Assembly: GCA_049600855.1 (NCBI GenBank)
Contig: JBMYQA010000044.1
Location: 1-29,899, forward strand
DNA from: JBMYQA01 sp049600855
GTDB lineage: Bacteria; Bacteroidota; Bacteroidia; Cytophagales; Flammeovirgaceae
Length of the DNA: 29,899 nt
Direction: 5' to 3'
Part shown: piece after piece, positions 8,299 to 17,114 of the stretch
Numbering within the stretch: position 1 is the first letter of the stretch
How the letters are laid out: each line of letters opens with the position of its first letter
Position numbers and translations under genes: made by a program
Notes under the pieces: model-generated
What the model saw: the letters and a program-made list of their open reading frames with translations, nothing else
Databases searched by the model: none
Told to the model about the DNA's origin: nothing

Positions 8299-8744
8299 TT
8301 TTTTTTCAGCAATGGTACTAACCGATCCCGAATCTCTTCATAGATACTAAAACCTTCTATGAGCACCTCTTTAAGTTCAGCGTAGCTGGCGAAGCGTGGT
8401 GGGGGGAGAAACTCTACTGGCTTTAATTCTTTACTTAAATAAGCAAATGGTCCACCATGGTTTTTATTTTTAACTATAAATGCAAGTGTAAACTCTATAA
8501 CTCCTGCATAAGGGCTAAACCCTACCTTTATATTAGGGTGGGTATTATCATGAATTTCAAAATCTCCATAAGAAACTTTGTCAGGATAAAAAGTGGAAGT
8601 ATATCCGCAAGCTTCTATTACCTTTTGTATCTCTTTAGGAATAGGGTTTTGGAACACATTATTGTGTGCATGTTTTTCTCGCAATGCATTGTAACGATTC
8701 ACAAAATCTATTTCGATAAGTACTTTTTTGAGTAGTTTGTTCAT
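8295..8744 (-). CDS. First paralogous small protein, likely immunity protein of the large toxin
   Basis: 149 residues, soluble, mixed alpha/beta by appearance, no signal peptide. It follows the 1804-residue gene with a 4-base ATGA overlap (8741-8744), so it should be made in step with it, as immunity genes usually are. It has a near-identical N-terminus and similar C-terminus to the next gene, with a variable middle, including GFSPYAGVIEFTLAF and GGPFAYLSKEL. The variable middle is where binding specificity for different toxin tips would be expected. The role is inferred from position, size, duplication and coupling; I recognise no named immunity family. Confidence 0.65.
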   Translation of the reverse strand: MNKLLKKVLIEIDFVNRYNALREKHAHNNVFQNPIPKEIQKVIEACGYTSTFYPDKVSYGDFEIHDNTHPNIKVGFSPYAGVIEFTLAFIVKNKNHGGPFAYLSKELKPVEFLPPPRFASYAELKEVLIEGFSIYEEIRDRLVPLLKKK

Positions 8745-11700
8745 TCTTTCAACTTTGTATATTTACTAGTGAACTCTTCTGCATACCTAATCTTAAAACC
8801 ACTAGCTTTGGCTATTTGCTCAAATTCCTGTCTTAAAATAGAAGATTCATTACTTTTTGGGACCTCTAAATACCTAGTTCCACGTAATCGTTTTCCCTCA
8901 AGTATATTATTTGATTGAATAGTTGTTTTTGTTCTTGCGATTGTCGGATCATTTAGAACTTTTGTAGAACGATTAGGGAACTCGCTATTGATACGCTCTA
9001 ACATCTTTCTAAACCCTTTGTGATTATTGCTGAACTCTTCAAAATTAATGGCTTCTCGATGGATTGTTGCACTAATTTTCTTACCTTTTACTTCTAAGGC
9101 ATCTATTCGTTTTCCGTTGCTTAAAAGTACATTTTTGAACTCATATTTACCGCTTAGAGCTACTTGTTTATCAAAAGCTATATTTCTTGCAACATAATCT
9201 TGCCATGCAACTCGATCTTTTAGAGTCTGATTAAATATTTTTTGCTTATCTATATATTTCTGATATCCAACTTCTAAATCTGCATCAGCGAACTGTCCTG
9301 CTTCATTAATTTTATTTATATGTGGTCTTAGCCATTCATCCATCCATGCTTTCATTAAATCTGGTGGAATATTATCTTGATCTACACGTGATTTTAATAA
9401 CGAAACAAAGTAATGATCATCAAAACCATCTTGCTTCAAAATTCTTGAAAAGTCCTTTAAGAACTCTACTTGCTCTCCTAATTGATGCAGCCCTGCATCT
9501 GCAAAGATATGCCATGTATCTATATACTCTGGATTAGTTTCAAATACTGCTTGAAGTTTAGGCCAAGCTGTATCAAAATCAGGTTCTAAATGTGCTTTAT
9601 TTATACGGGCTTTAAGACTTTCTTTTAATTTTCCAGTAGTAATAAGATGTTCAATGTATATTTCTCTCCATCGTGCATTGGTTTCAGAAACTCCAAGTGG
9701 AAACTGTTCTTTATTCGTAACTTGTTTAAGGAACGCTGTTGCATCGTAAATATGTACGTCTTTGGCACTTTTTGGCATCGATTCAATAGATATGTGTACC
9801 CGTTCAACATAATTGTAATGGTGCCATTGAGCTCGTGTAATATCTTTTCCTTCAAGTTTATAATCAATTCTTGATGTATGGTATTTTTTCTCGGTTAATC
9901 CATCTTTAAAACTTCTTGTGTTTAAATCAATTTCACCTGATCCGATTAACTCTAGCAAATGATGATTATGAACATCACGTGTTTGTACCTTTAAAATATC
10001 AGATGCATTCTCAATGGCTTGTATTTCTGATGATAACGTTTTAAATCCTGCCTGATGTAAAAACTCCCATCCCGTAAGGTCAGTTGGTTGATTTAATATA
10101 TGGCGATATAGTTGCTGATTTTTTTCAAATGCCATTTTCAACTCAGCTACTAACTCACTGTTTTTGAGATGGGTTGCTAAGCTTGGCATTAATTGTTGCG
10201 TATTTCTTAGGTGTTGAATATATAGTTCTTGCCATTGGGAGTTTGCTTCATAAGCAGCATTTGGAAACTTCTTACTATCTGTAACTTCTTGGACAAACTT
10301 TGAAGGATTATAAATATGTACTCCCTCTGGAGTTCTGGGCATAGCAGCGATGGTCATTTCTACCCGCGTAATGTAATTAAAATAATGCCATTGTACTCTA
10401 CTTATTGAAGTACCATCAATTGCATGATCTTTACTTGAAGTTTTATAATTCTCTTCAAATGACGGATTCGTAAATTTGCCAGTATTTACATCGAATTCCT
10501 CAGCGCTTATTAATTTGACTAAATGCGCTCTATGTGCTTTTGAAGGATTTCTTTTTAAGATATTAGAAACACTTTTGAGTGATTCTGGCTGTGAAGCTAG
10601 CTTTACAAAACCTGTAGCATATAAAAATTCCCAACTTTGAATAGTTGCTGGATTATCGAGTATTGTTGTAAGTATATGTTGATTAGCAGGAGATGATAGT
10701 ATATTCTTTAACTTATCTCCATATAAATGAGGGTTAGCTAATTGATTAACGATACTTGGTATGAGTTGTTCCGTTTCTGTTAGATGCGCTATATACAGTT
10801 GTTTTAATTCAAACCCCAATGCATGTTCTTTAAAAATCGCTTTAGCTCTTGTCACGAATTCATCAGGCTGATACTTTAATATTTTATTTTCAACACTCAT
10901 TTCCTTAACGAGCGATTCAATAGTAGGTTTTAATTTGTTTTCTGAAAAATATTGCCAAGAAATACGATCTAAAATGACACCTTTTTGATTTGGATTAGCC
11001 TTTTTTTCAGCATATGCTCTGTTGGCATAATTGGTATATTTCTTTTCAATGTTTTCATCCTTGAACTTACCGTCATAATTTAGTCGATCATGTTGACGCT
11101 GTAGCCATATTTTAATAGGATTATTTTTAACAGAGTCTAAATTTCCTAATGAGGTGCTTTTTGTTTTTAGCAGATTAATAAGATACTCATTAGAGCCATT
11201 TCTTTGTAGCATTTTATTAATTATGCTTAAATAATTAGCATCTGTTGCCAGCTCATCTAATCCAGCCTTTTTCAATACGATCCAACTGTTCATGTAGTCT
11301 GGCCTGCTAGTCATGATTGAACGAAATAGCGCGTTCTGCTGCCAACTATCTATAAAATCAAAACTGAGTTTTGCAGTTACCTTACTATCAACATCTTGAA
11401 TTTTGTTAAATAAACTTGTTTTAAGGAGCCCATGTTTCTTTAAAATGGAATTATACATGAGTTGTATCTGCCTTGGGTTTTGTTCAAAAAGTTTAAGAAT
11501 ACTAGGAGATTTTTTTACAGATAGCTCAGCGATAAATTCAGGCAAATCATACACTAATTTATTCTCAGTATTGGCTAAGTTTTGGCCTTTTGTGTGCGCT
11601 TTATAGGCATTATAAGCATTTTCTTTATGAATTTTTGTGTCATTTTTATGGAGTTCAAGAATATATCTTTCCATTTCAACTTCTAACTCTGAAGCAGTTA

Positions 11701-14155
11701 TTTTAGAGTTAGAGTCATCAATACTGTTTGTTATTTGCTTGATATTTTTATTCAGAATAGCTTCTTGGTACTTTGATTTCGCAGCTGCTAAATCGTCTTT
11801 ATAGCCCCCATAACTTGCAATACGAGACACTGCTAAAAGCCCGATTGAAACATTTTTCATCAATATACTAGCCAATTTATTTTGCAATGCTTCTCCCTCT
11901 AAACCTAGTTTATAGATTTCGTCGATTTCTTTTATGATTTGATACGACGTAATAATACCCTGTGTAGAATCTAACCCAAGGTTTATCCAATACTCAAGCT
12001 TAACCCCACTCTCAGTAAAAGTATTTAATTGGTTAGCAGTGCCGTTAGGTAATTTAGTTCTCCATGGTTTTTTAGGAAGTTTATTAAACGTTTGGAGTTG
12101 CATTAAGGCTGCTGCGACACCTATAACATCTAAAGATGCTTGAGCGTAATCGACTTCTTCGCGTTGGAAGTTTACGGCTAAACTGGTAAAGCTAGAGGTG
12201 AGGCCTGCTCCTGCCCCTACAGCGGCCAATCCAGCTAATGCTAATGGAGGCAGTGCGACAGAACTAACAGCGATAGATAATACTGCAACTCCCATTCCCA
12301 CATATCCAGCTGTTCTTCCCCATCGTGTAGCTCCTCCTGGCGTTTCAATAGGTTGCAATCCTATTTTATTTCTGATATAAATGTATCCATCTGGATACTC
12401 GTTATAACTTGAAAAGGAATCAAAGGCATCTTGTATAGCTTCTCTTCTTACATCAATTAATTCTGTATGATTACGTAATTTTTTATTGATTTTATTAAGC
12501 CTTTTATAATGTTCAAGGTACTGTTTTGTTCTGTCTTGACTATAGCCATATGTTCTCACATCATTTTTAATACCTTTTAAATCAGCTTCTGTTCTACGTT
12601 TTTCTTCATATAAATTAATTAGCTTCAGACTGATATTATTTTCAGGTGTTGCAATGCCAAAATAACGAACAATGGTGGCACCAGAAGTAAAATCATATAA
12701 GGTGTAGTACATAATACCAGGAACCCCACCTCGTGTTTTGTCTTCTGCAATAAAAAGATTGAGTTGTTGAGGAACACCGACATTATCAGGAATATGAATG
12801 GCATTTAATGAGATGATGGAATCTTTTTTAAATGAATTCATATACTTAGCTTGATGATTATAATCTTTAGTGAGTGACGTAGATTGATGTTTAGACTTTC
12901 TGTATTCTACATGACGATCAGGGTTTTTAAGTTTCTTTTTATACGATTTAACTTTATCGTTTGCTTTCGTCTTATTTGCACGCTTTCTTGCAAGTAAATC
13001 ATAACTATCTGTAGTTTCTGGATTTGCTTTTATGTATTTATGTGCAAGTTCATCTCGATTAATTACTCTGATGTATTGGCTTAATAACTCAACATCATTG
13101 ACATGAGCACTACGTTGTACATAAGCCATAATTAAATAAGACCCAAGCTTATCTAAACTTATAGCAGAGGTTTGTTTTTTCGTTAAACCAATGGTAACAA
13201 CCTTTCCATCTGGATCACGAGCCATCCATTCAAGTACTTTAGGGTATTGATTTTTTTTAGTATTCTCTATTTTTTGGAAATTTTGATCGTCTACTAAATA
13301 TAACCTAGGACGAGTCCCCAGTGCATATTCTGGTTCAGTTCCTATATTTATAAGATATTCTCTTTTTTTATCACCTTTACCTACTTCTGCATAAGAGTCG
13401 AAGGCTGCTAAGCGTTGGAATGCAGTTATCGTATCCTCTGTACTATCTTCCACAATTTTTTTCAGTCCGTAGGCACGTGCTTCTTTTGTAACATCCCATA
13501 AGTCTTTTAATAGATTCCTTCCGTTAGGATTTGATTTCGTGATGGTTATTTCTTGATAAATTTCAAATAATTCCTCACGCTGATTATTAGTGAGAACGCT
13601 TTGTAGAATTGGTGCTTCTAAAAATTCGCCTATGGAACTGAAGTCTTTAAAATCCATTCTTGTAAGAAGGTCGGGTAATATTTTCCAATCACCATTTATA
13701 TTTTTTTGATAAAGTAACCCAGCATCATTTTGTATGGGAAGATTACCTAAAGAATAGGCTAAAAAAAAAGCTAATTCGTCAAGGCTTACAATATTTTCAT
13801 CATGTAAAAAGTTAGTTTCTTTTAGATAAGAAGGATTCAGGTGCACGTATTGGGCCTCAATATATCCTGTATGGCTGTAACCTAATTCATCTTCATAAGT
13901 CACTTTATAAAAAAGCTCACCGTATCTAGTCATGCCACTTTTTCCCCATACATACACTTGTTGACCAGAGTGTAAGAGAAAACCTTCAGCCATATCTTCA
14001 TCAAAAGATGGATCTTCAAAAACATTGTGCGTATATAAAGGGACAAATCCTTCAGGAGATTGGACAATAGCAAAATCTTCTGCCTTATAGCGAGAATTAC
14101 GATATCGTTGATAATAATGACCTTCTTTTAGAGCATCTTCTTCTTCGTAACCCAT
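8741..14155 (-). CDS. Giant repeat-containing polymorphic-toxin-like protein
   Basis: 1804 residues with no signal peptide. Residues about 36-110 look like a small SH3-like beta domain (YVWGKSGMTRYGELFYKVTY). A Gly/Ala-rich hydrophobic stretch lies at about 613-660, as often seen in the middle of polymorphic toxins. Four diverged repeats follow, roughly 895-1119, 1120-1310, 1311-1498 and 1499-1655. The last three start LYIAHL, LYIQHL and IYIEHL, and all four hold an R-x-x-W box at 1063, 1252, 1440 and 1647 (DRISWQYF, SRVQWHYF, TRAQWHHY, DRVAWQDY). Residues about 1656-1804 form a separate C-terminal domain, taken to be the toxic tip. It is coupled to two likely immunity genes and divergent from an eCIS-type AAA+ ATPase. 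AT-rich: a 120-base hand count gave 28% GC. Secretion route and enzymatic activity are unknown. Confidence 0.65.
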   Translation of the reverse strand: MGYEEEDALKEGHYYQRYRNSRYKAEDFAIVQSPEGFVPLYTHNVFEDPSFDEDMAEGFLLHSGQQVYVWGKSGMTRYGELFYKVTYEDELGYSHTGYIEAQYVHLNPSYLKETNFLHDENIVSLDELAFFLAYSLGNLPIQNDAGLLYQKNINGDWKILPDLLTRMDFKDFSSIGEFLEAPILQSVLTNNQREELFEIYQEITITKSNPNGRNLLKDLWDVTKEARAYGLKKIVEDSTEDTITAFQRLAAFDSYAEVGKGDKKREYLINIGTEPEYALGTRPRLYLVDDQNFQKIENTKKNQYPKVLEWMARDPDGKVVTIGLTKKQTSAISLDKLGSYLIMAYVQRSAHVNDVELLSQYIRVINRDELAHKYIKANPETTDSYDLLARKRANKTKANDKVKSYKKKLKNPDRHVEYRKSKHQSTSLTKDYNHQAKYMNSFKKDSIISLNAIHIPDNVGVPQQLNLFIAEDKTRGGVPGIMYYTLYDFTSGATIVRYFGIATPENNISLKLINLYEEKRRTEADLKGIKNDVRTYGYSQDRTKQYLEHYKRLNKINKKLRNHTELIDVRREAIQDAFDSFSSYNEYPDGYIYIRNKIGLQPIETPGGATRWGRTAGYVGMGVAVLSIAVSSVALPPLALAGLAAVGAGAGLTSSFTSLAVNFQREEVDYAQASLDVIGVAAALMQLQTFNKLPKKPWRTKLPNGTANQLNTFTESGVKLEYWINLGLDSTQGIITSYQIIKEIDEIYKLGLEGEALQNKLASILMKNVSIGLLAVSRIASYGGYKDDLAAAKSKYQEAILNKNIKQITNSIDDSNSKITASELEVEMERYILELHKNDTKIHKENAYNAYKAHTKGQNLANTENKLVYDLPEFIAELSVKKSPSILKLFEQNPRQIQLMYNSILKKHGLLKTSLFNKIQDVDSKVTAKLSFDFIDSWQQNALFRSIMTSRPDYMNSWIVLKKAGLDELATDANYLSIINKMLQRNGSNEYLINLLKTKSTSLGNLDSVKNNPIKIWLQRQHDRLNYDGKFKDENIEKKYTNYANRAYAEKKANPNQKGVILDRISWQYFSENKLKPTIESLVKEMSVENKILKYQPDEFVTRAKAIFKEHALGFELKQLYIAHLTETEQLIPSIVNQLANPHLYGDKLKNILSSPANQHILTTILDNPATIQSWEFLYATGFVKLASQPESLKSVSNILKRNPSKAHRAHLVKLISAEEFDVNTGKFTNPSFEENYKTSSKDHAIDGTSISRVQWHYFNYITRVEMTIAAMPRTPEGVHIYNPSKFVQEVTDSKKFPNAAYEANSQWQELYIQHLRNTQQLMPSLATHLKNSELVAELKMAFEKNQQLYRHILNQPTDLTGWEFLHQAGFKTLSSEIQAIENASDILKVQTRDVHNHHLLELIGSGEIDLNTRSFKDGLTEKKYHTSRIDYKLEGKDITRAQWHHYNYVERVHISIESMPKSAKDVHIYDATAFLKQVTNKEQFPLGVSETNARWREIYIEHLITTGKLKESLKARINKAHLEPDFDTAWPKLQAVFETNPEYIDTWHIFADAGLHQLGEQVEFLKDFSRILKQDGFDDHYFVSLLKSRVDQDNIPPDLMKAWMDEWLRPHINKINEAGQFADADLEVGYQKYIDKQKIFNQTLKDRVAWQDYVARNIAFDKQVALSGKYEFKNVLLSNGKRIDALEVKGKKISATIHREAINFEEFSNNHKGFRKMLERINSEFPNRSTKVLNDPTIARTKTTIQSNNILEGKRLRGTRYLEVPKSNESSILRQEFEQIAKASGFKIRYAEEFTSKYTKLKE
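8751..10798 (-). repeat. Coding repeats 2-4 and the toxic tip within the giant protein
   Basis: Protein-level repeats rather than DNA repeats. Distances between the R-x-x-W boxes are 189, 188 and 207 residues. Each unit has the order LYI-x-HL, a segment with P-x(4)-SWE-x-L-x(2)-AG-x(3)-LA or close to it, a basic HL-x-x-LI turn, then R-x-x-W-x-Y/F. Units 2 and 3 add a tail with VHIY followed by F-x(2)-V, which unit 4 replaces with the C-terminal domain. An earlier, more diverged unit begins near residue 895 (about base 11470). Confidence 0.6.
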
Positions 14156-14231
14156 AATTGATAAAATTGTGTGATATACTAAATATATTTTACTAAAATT
14201 ACGGTAGATCTTTTAAAAATCAAATAGTTCT
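14156..14231. promoter_or_regulatory. 76-bp divergent promoter region of toxin and ATPase genes
   Basis: The two genes start 77 bp apart on opposite strands, so both promoters must lie here unless one gene is read from further away. The segment is very AT-rich. On the plus strand TATATTTT at 14184-14191 is one base from the TAnnTTTG -7 box, but the TTG upstream is too close (14 bp) to serve as a standard -33 element. No full match on the minus strand. Confidence 0.35.
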
Positions 14232-15656
14232 ATGACACAATTACCCCAACAACTGAATGAAATTTTTGATTGGTTTCAACAAATTATTAATACTCGGTAT
14301 AATGAACGACTTGCTTCTGAAAATATCAAGTTTCGATCAATTGAATTAACCCCTGTTTATATTCAGATTGATGCCACAGAATCTGGAGAAAGTATTGAAT
14401 ACATGTTTGCTCATCTTCTCCAACAGAATGAACCTGATCAAGAAGAACTATTCGTAATACTTCTTGCAGCAGCCCCATTTATATTGCCTACAATATTCAA
14501 TATTCTCGTAAAAACACGCAGAACGCAATCCTATCCTGAATTCGGAGGTATTGAAGGCAAGCAACACCAAGGCTTCCTCCCAACGCTCGAAACCGCCATT
14601 TACCTCCTTGCTGGAAACGATGTAAACCTTCGGGTGCAGCTCACTGAAAAACTCTTTGGCAAAGAAAGTAAACTCATCAAAAACAATATCATCACCCTGC
14701 AACCAGTTCCTAAAAATGAACCGTTCCTTAGTGGTCAACTGATGCTCTCTCAGGAATGGTTGAGCCGATTAACTACGGGGCGTTCTTTTGAGCCTGCTTA
14801 CACGCCAGATTTTCCTGCCAAGCAAATAACGACCAAGTATATGTGGGAAGATTTGATTTTGCCTGAAAAGACATTAGCCAATATTCGTGAAATGGAGTCT
14901 TGGGTAAAGCACCAACAGACCATTATGGAAGAGTGGGGCTTGGATCGGCACATTAAAAAAGGTTATCGTTCTATTTTTCATGGGCCTTCGGGTACGGGAA
15001 AAACCTTAACGGCTACGTTGTTGGGGAAATCACTAGATAAGCCTGTGTATCGGGTAGATTTATCCATGATTGTTTCGAAATACATTGGGGAAACTGCTAA
15101 AAATTTGGAAAACGTGTTTGCCCAAGCCGAACAACAGGATTGGATTTTGTTTTTCGATGAGGCAGATGCCTTGTTTGGAAAACGAACTACCGTTTCTAAT
15201 TCGAACGATCGTCATTCGAATCAGGAAATTGCTTACCTCCTGCAACGGATAGAAGATTATGATGGAATTGTGATTTTAGCTACCAACCAGTATTATGATA
15301 TGGACGCGGCTTTTGTGAGGCGTTTCCAAAGTATCATCCATTTTGAGGAACCCAAAGCGGAGGAACGTATAAGGCTATGGGATCGTGTGTTTACATCAGA
15401 TAAGTTTTCCGTGTCTCCTGAAGTTGATTTCGAGAAATTGGCCTTGGAACGTCCGCTCACGGGTGGCATGATTGTGAATGTGCTGCGTTACTGTTGTTTG
15501 AAGATTTTGGAACGGGGAACCACAGTCATTGAAGAAGCTGATATCATTGCTGGTTTGAAACGGGAATACGACAAGAAACACATCACTTGGCACGAACAGC
15601 CTCGGGTAAAATACCGTCCTTTGCGGAAGGTGAAGGATGAGTTTGCCACTTCGTAA
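14232..15656 (+). CDS. AAA+ ATPase of the eCIS-associated type
   Basis: 474 residues. An N-terminal region of about 200 residues precedes an AAA+ module: Walker A GPSGTGKT at 251-258, Walker B ending FFDEAD with D309/E310, a sensor-1 ILATNQ, and RRF for the arginine finger. The run DLSMIVSKYIGETAKNLENVF matches what I know of the ATPases encoded in Afp/MAC-like contractile injection clusters of Bacteroidota (Afp15 type). No sheath, tube, spike or baseplate gene is in the window, so it is either an orphan or acts on a machine encoded elsewhere. It faces away from the giant toxin gene. Hand-counted GC is 34% over 14281-14520 but 46% over 14581-14820, suggesting a mosaic gene whose N-terminal part was exchanged along with the toxin side. 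Confidence 0.85.
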   Translation: MTQLPQQLNEIFDWFQQIINTRYNERLASENIKFRSIELTPVYIQIDATESGESIEYMFAHLLQQNEPDQEELFVILLAAAPFILPTIFNILVKTRRTQSYPEFGGIEGKQHQGFLPTLETAIYLLAGNDVNLRVQLTEKLFGKESKLIKNNIITLQPVPKNEPFLSGQLMLSQEWLSRLTTGRSFEPAYTPDFPAKQITTKYMWEDLILPEKTLANIREMESWVKHQQTIMEEWGLDRHIKKGYRSIFHGPSGTGKTLTATLLGKSLDKPVYRVDLSMIVSKYIGETAKNLENVFAQAEQQDWILFFDEADALFGKRTTVSNSNDRHSNQEIAYLLQRIEDYDGIVILATNQYYDMDAAFVRRFQSIIHFEEPKAEERIRLWDRVFTSDKFSVSPEVDFEKLALERPLTGGMIVNVLRYCCLKILERGTTVIEEADIIAGLKREYDKKHITWHEQPRVKYRPLRKVKDEFATS

Positions 15657-15697
15657 CCTAAAATGGTTGGGATGGTTTTTCAAAGTCGCCCACCGTT

Positions 15698-15988
15698 TTA
15701 TCCCAATTGCCAATCTACTTGAAAGCTTTCTGGCTTTAACAATGAAGTAATCTTCTCATATAAACTGTCTCGTTTTTCCATCTCTTTAAAAGTCAGGTAA
15801 ATGGAATTACTCTTTTTGCTAATCACACTTTTGGTGTGTAGAATAATCACATGCAAGTAAGCTTTTTTCCGATCTTCGGTAGTGCCACTTGGTATGCGGT
15901 TTTTCTCAATACAGGTAATGTCATCTGCCCGAATAATAATTTCTTTTGGTGCTTCTGGATTAGAGTCGTCTATAAATTGAAAATACAT
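15698..15988 (-). CDS. Unknown 96-residue protein
   Basis: Small soluble protein with no signal peptide or membrane helix and no family I recognise. The first half looks beta-rich (MYFQFIDDSN, then EIIIRADDITCIEK and AYLHVIILHTK), and the end is a likely helix (KRDSLYEKITSLLKP). It is convergent with the ATPase gene with 41 bp between stops. Between them a 7-bp inverted repeat (TTGGGAT at 15666-15672 and ATCCCAA at 15700-15706) is too widely spaced to call a terminator. Coding status rests on the intact frame and plausible amino-acid composition. Belonging to the neighbouring island cannot be decided. Confidence 0.5.
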   Translation of the reverse strand: MYFQFIDDSNPEAPKEIIIRADDITCIEKNRIPSGTTEDRKKAYLHVIILHTKSVISKKSNSIYLTFKEMEKRDSLYEKITSLLKPESFQVDWQLG

Positions 15989-16137
15989 GGTGATTGGGAA
16001 TTAGTAATGAATCGAATGTACGAATTTTTTTATAGGATCAGATGGGTGAGTAAACCTGATTTTATGGAAAGGCGTACCACAATTTTCAAAAATCCATTGA
16101 TTTATCGAAAAAATACTCATAATAACGTCGTTCTCTC

Positions 16138-16145
16138 TATCTTTG
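16138..16145 (+). promoter_or_regulatory. -7 box (TATCTTTG) for the CPBP protease gene
   Basis: Exact match to the Bacteroidota TAnnTTTG element, 29 bp before the ATG. No clear TTG at the -33 position, so support is from the -7 box and location only. Confidence 0.4.
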
Positions 16146-16174
16146 CGGAAATATGAAATTTTGACCGTTCACCC

Positions 16175-17113
16175 ATGGATTCCCAAACTGCTCAGTTTCG
16201 GGCTCAAGGCCCACAACCTTCTCCTGTAGTTTTGATGTTGTTTTTGATGATGTTCTGCATTGGCGGACTACTCATCGGGCAATTTGTTATGTATATCATC
16301 GGGCAGGCCTTTGGCATTGATCTGACACAAATGGGGACGTTGTATGACGATCCTGCAAATCGGGTTCCGTTGTTGCTTTCTCAATTAGGCTACAGTGTTT
16401 TATTATTTATTGTTGCTCCCTATATCTTTTTACGTTATTTCGATGCCGATTTATTGACTGGCAAAGTGGTGGGAAATCACGGAGTCCCTTTAAACTTAGT
16501 ATTACTTTCTGCATTTATTCTTTTTGCCTTTTTTCCTGCAAGTGGCTACTTCGTAGGATTAAATAAAGGCATGGCCTTGCCTGAAAGCATGGCTGGTTTC
16601 GAACAAACACTACAGAATTTAGAAGCTACTGCGGCCGAGTTGACGAACTTCATCGTTTCTTTTGACTCTACTGGAGAGTTTTTATTGGGTTTACTTGTAA
16701 TTGCTGTCATACCTGCAATTGGCGAAGAATTCTTATTTCGAGGCATTTTACAAACCTATTTTGGCCGAATGTTCAAAAATGTACACCTCGCAATTTGGGT
16801 AACTGCTTTCATCTTTTCTGCTTTTCACTTGCAGTTTTATGGTTTGCTCCCTCGAATGTTGTTAGGTGCTTTATTCGGTTATTTATTTGCTTACTCAGGT
16901 CGCTTGATTTATGCCATGATCGCCCATTTTATCAATAATGGCTTTACGTTATTATTGGTGTATTTATACCAAAAAGGGACAATCAGCACAAATATTGAAG
17001 AAACAGAAGCGCTTCCTTTTTACGTAGCTGCCATTTCAATGGCAGTGGTAATTGTATTGCTGATCCGTTTCAAAAAAGATGCTACAGCAAGCTTGATGAA
17101 GGAGGAACAGTAA
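16175..17113 (+). CDS. CPBP-family intramembrane glutamic/metallo-type protease
   Basis: 312-residue polytopic membrane protein of the ABI/CPBP (Rce1-like) family. About eight hydrophobic helices are visible. All three family motifs are present: EExxxR as GEEFLFRG (about residues 187-194), FxxxH as FSAFH (about 213-217), and HxxxN as HFINN (about 249-253), so the active site is complete. In bacteria these proteins take part in bacteriocin self-immunity, peptide maturation or envelope stress, but here the substrate cannot be told. It is convergent with the Fic gene, with a single base between stop codons. The nearby toxin island raises but does not prove an immunity link. Confidence 0.88.
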   Translation: MDSQTAQFRAQGPQPSPVVLMLFLMMFCIGGLLIGQFVMYIIGQAFGIDLTQMGTLYDDPANRVPLLLSQLGYSVLLFIVAPYIFLRYFDADLLTGKVVGNHGVPLNLVLLSAFILFAFFPASGYFVGLNKGMALPESMAGFEQTLQNLEATAAELTNFIVSFDSTGEFLLGLLVIAVIPAIGEEFLFRGILQTYFGRMFKNVHLAIWVTAFIFSAFHLQFYGLLPRMLLGALFGYLFAYSGRLIYAMIAHFINNGFTLLLVYLYQKGTISTNIEETEALPFYVAAISMAVVIVLLIRFKKDATASLMKEEQ

Positions 17114-17114
17114 A

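Noticed and set aside
8741..14155. Giant protein as a non-ribosomal or adhesin-type surface protein
   Set aside because: No signal peptide, no carrier/adenylation motifs, no Ig-like or Cys-rich repeats and no C-terminal sorting domain; the coupled small genes fit a toxin better.
15666..15706. Inverted repeat TTGGGAT/ATCCCAA as terminator between the ATPase and the 96-residue gene
   Set aside because: Loop of 27 bases, stem of 7 and no T-run; the right arm lies inside the coding end of the neighbouring gene.
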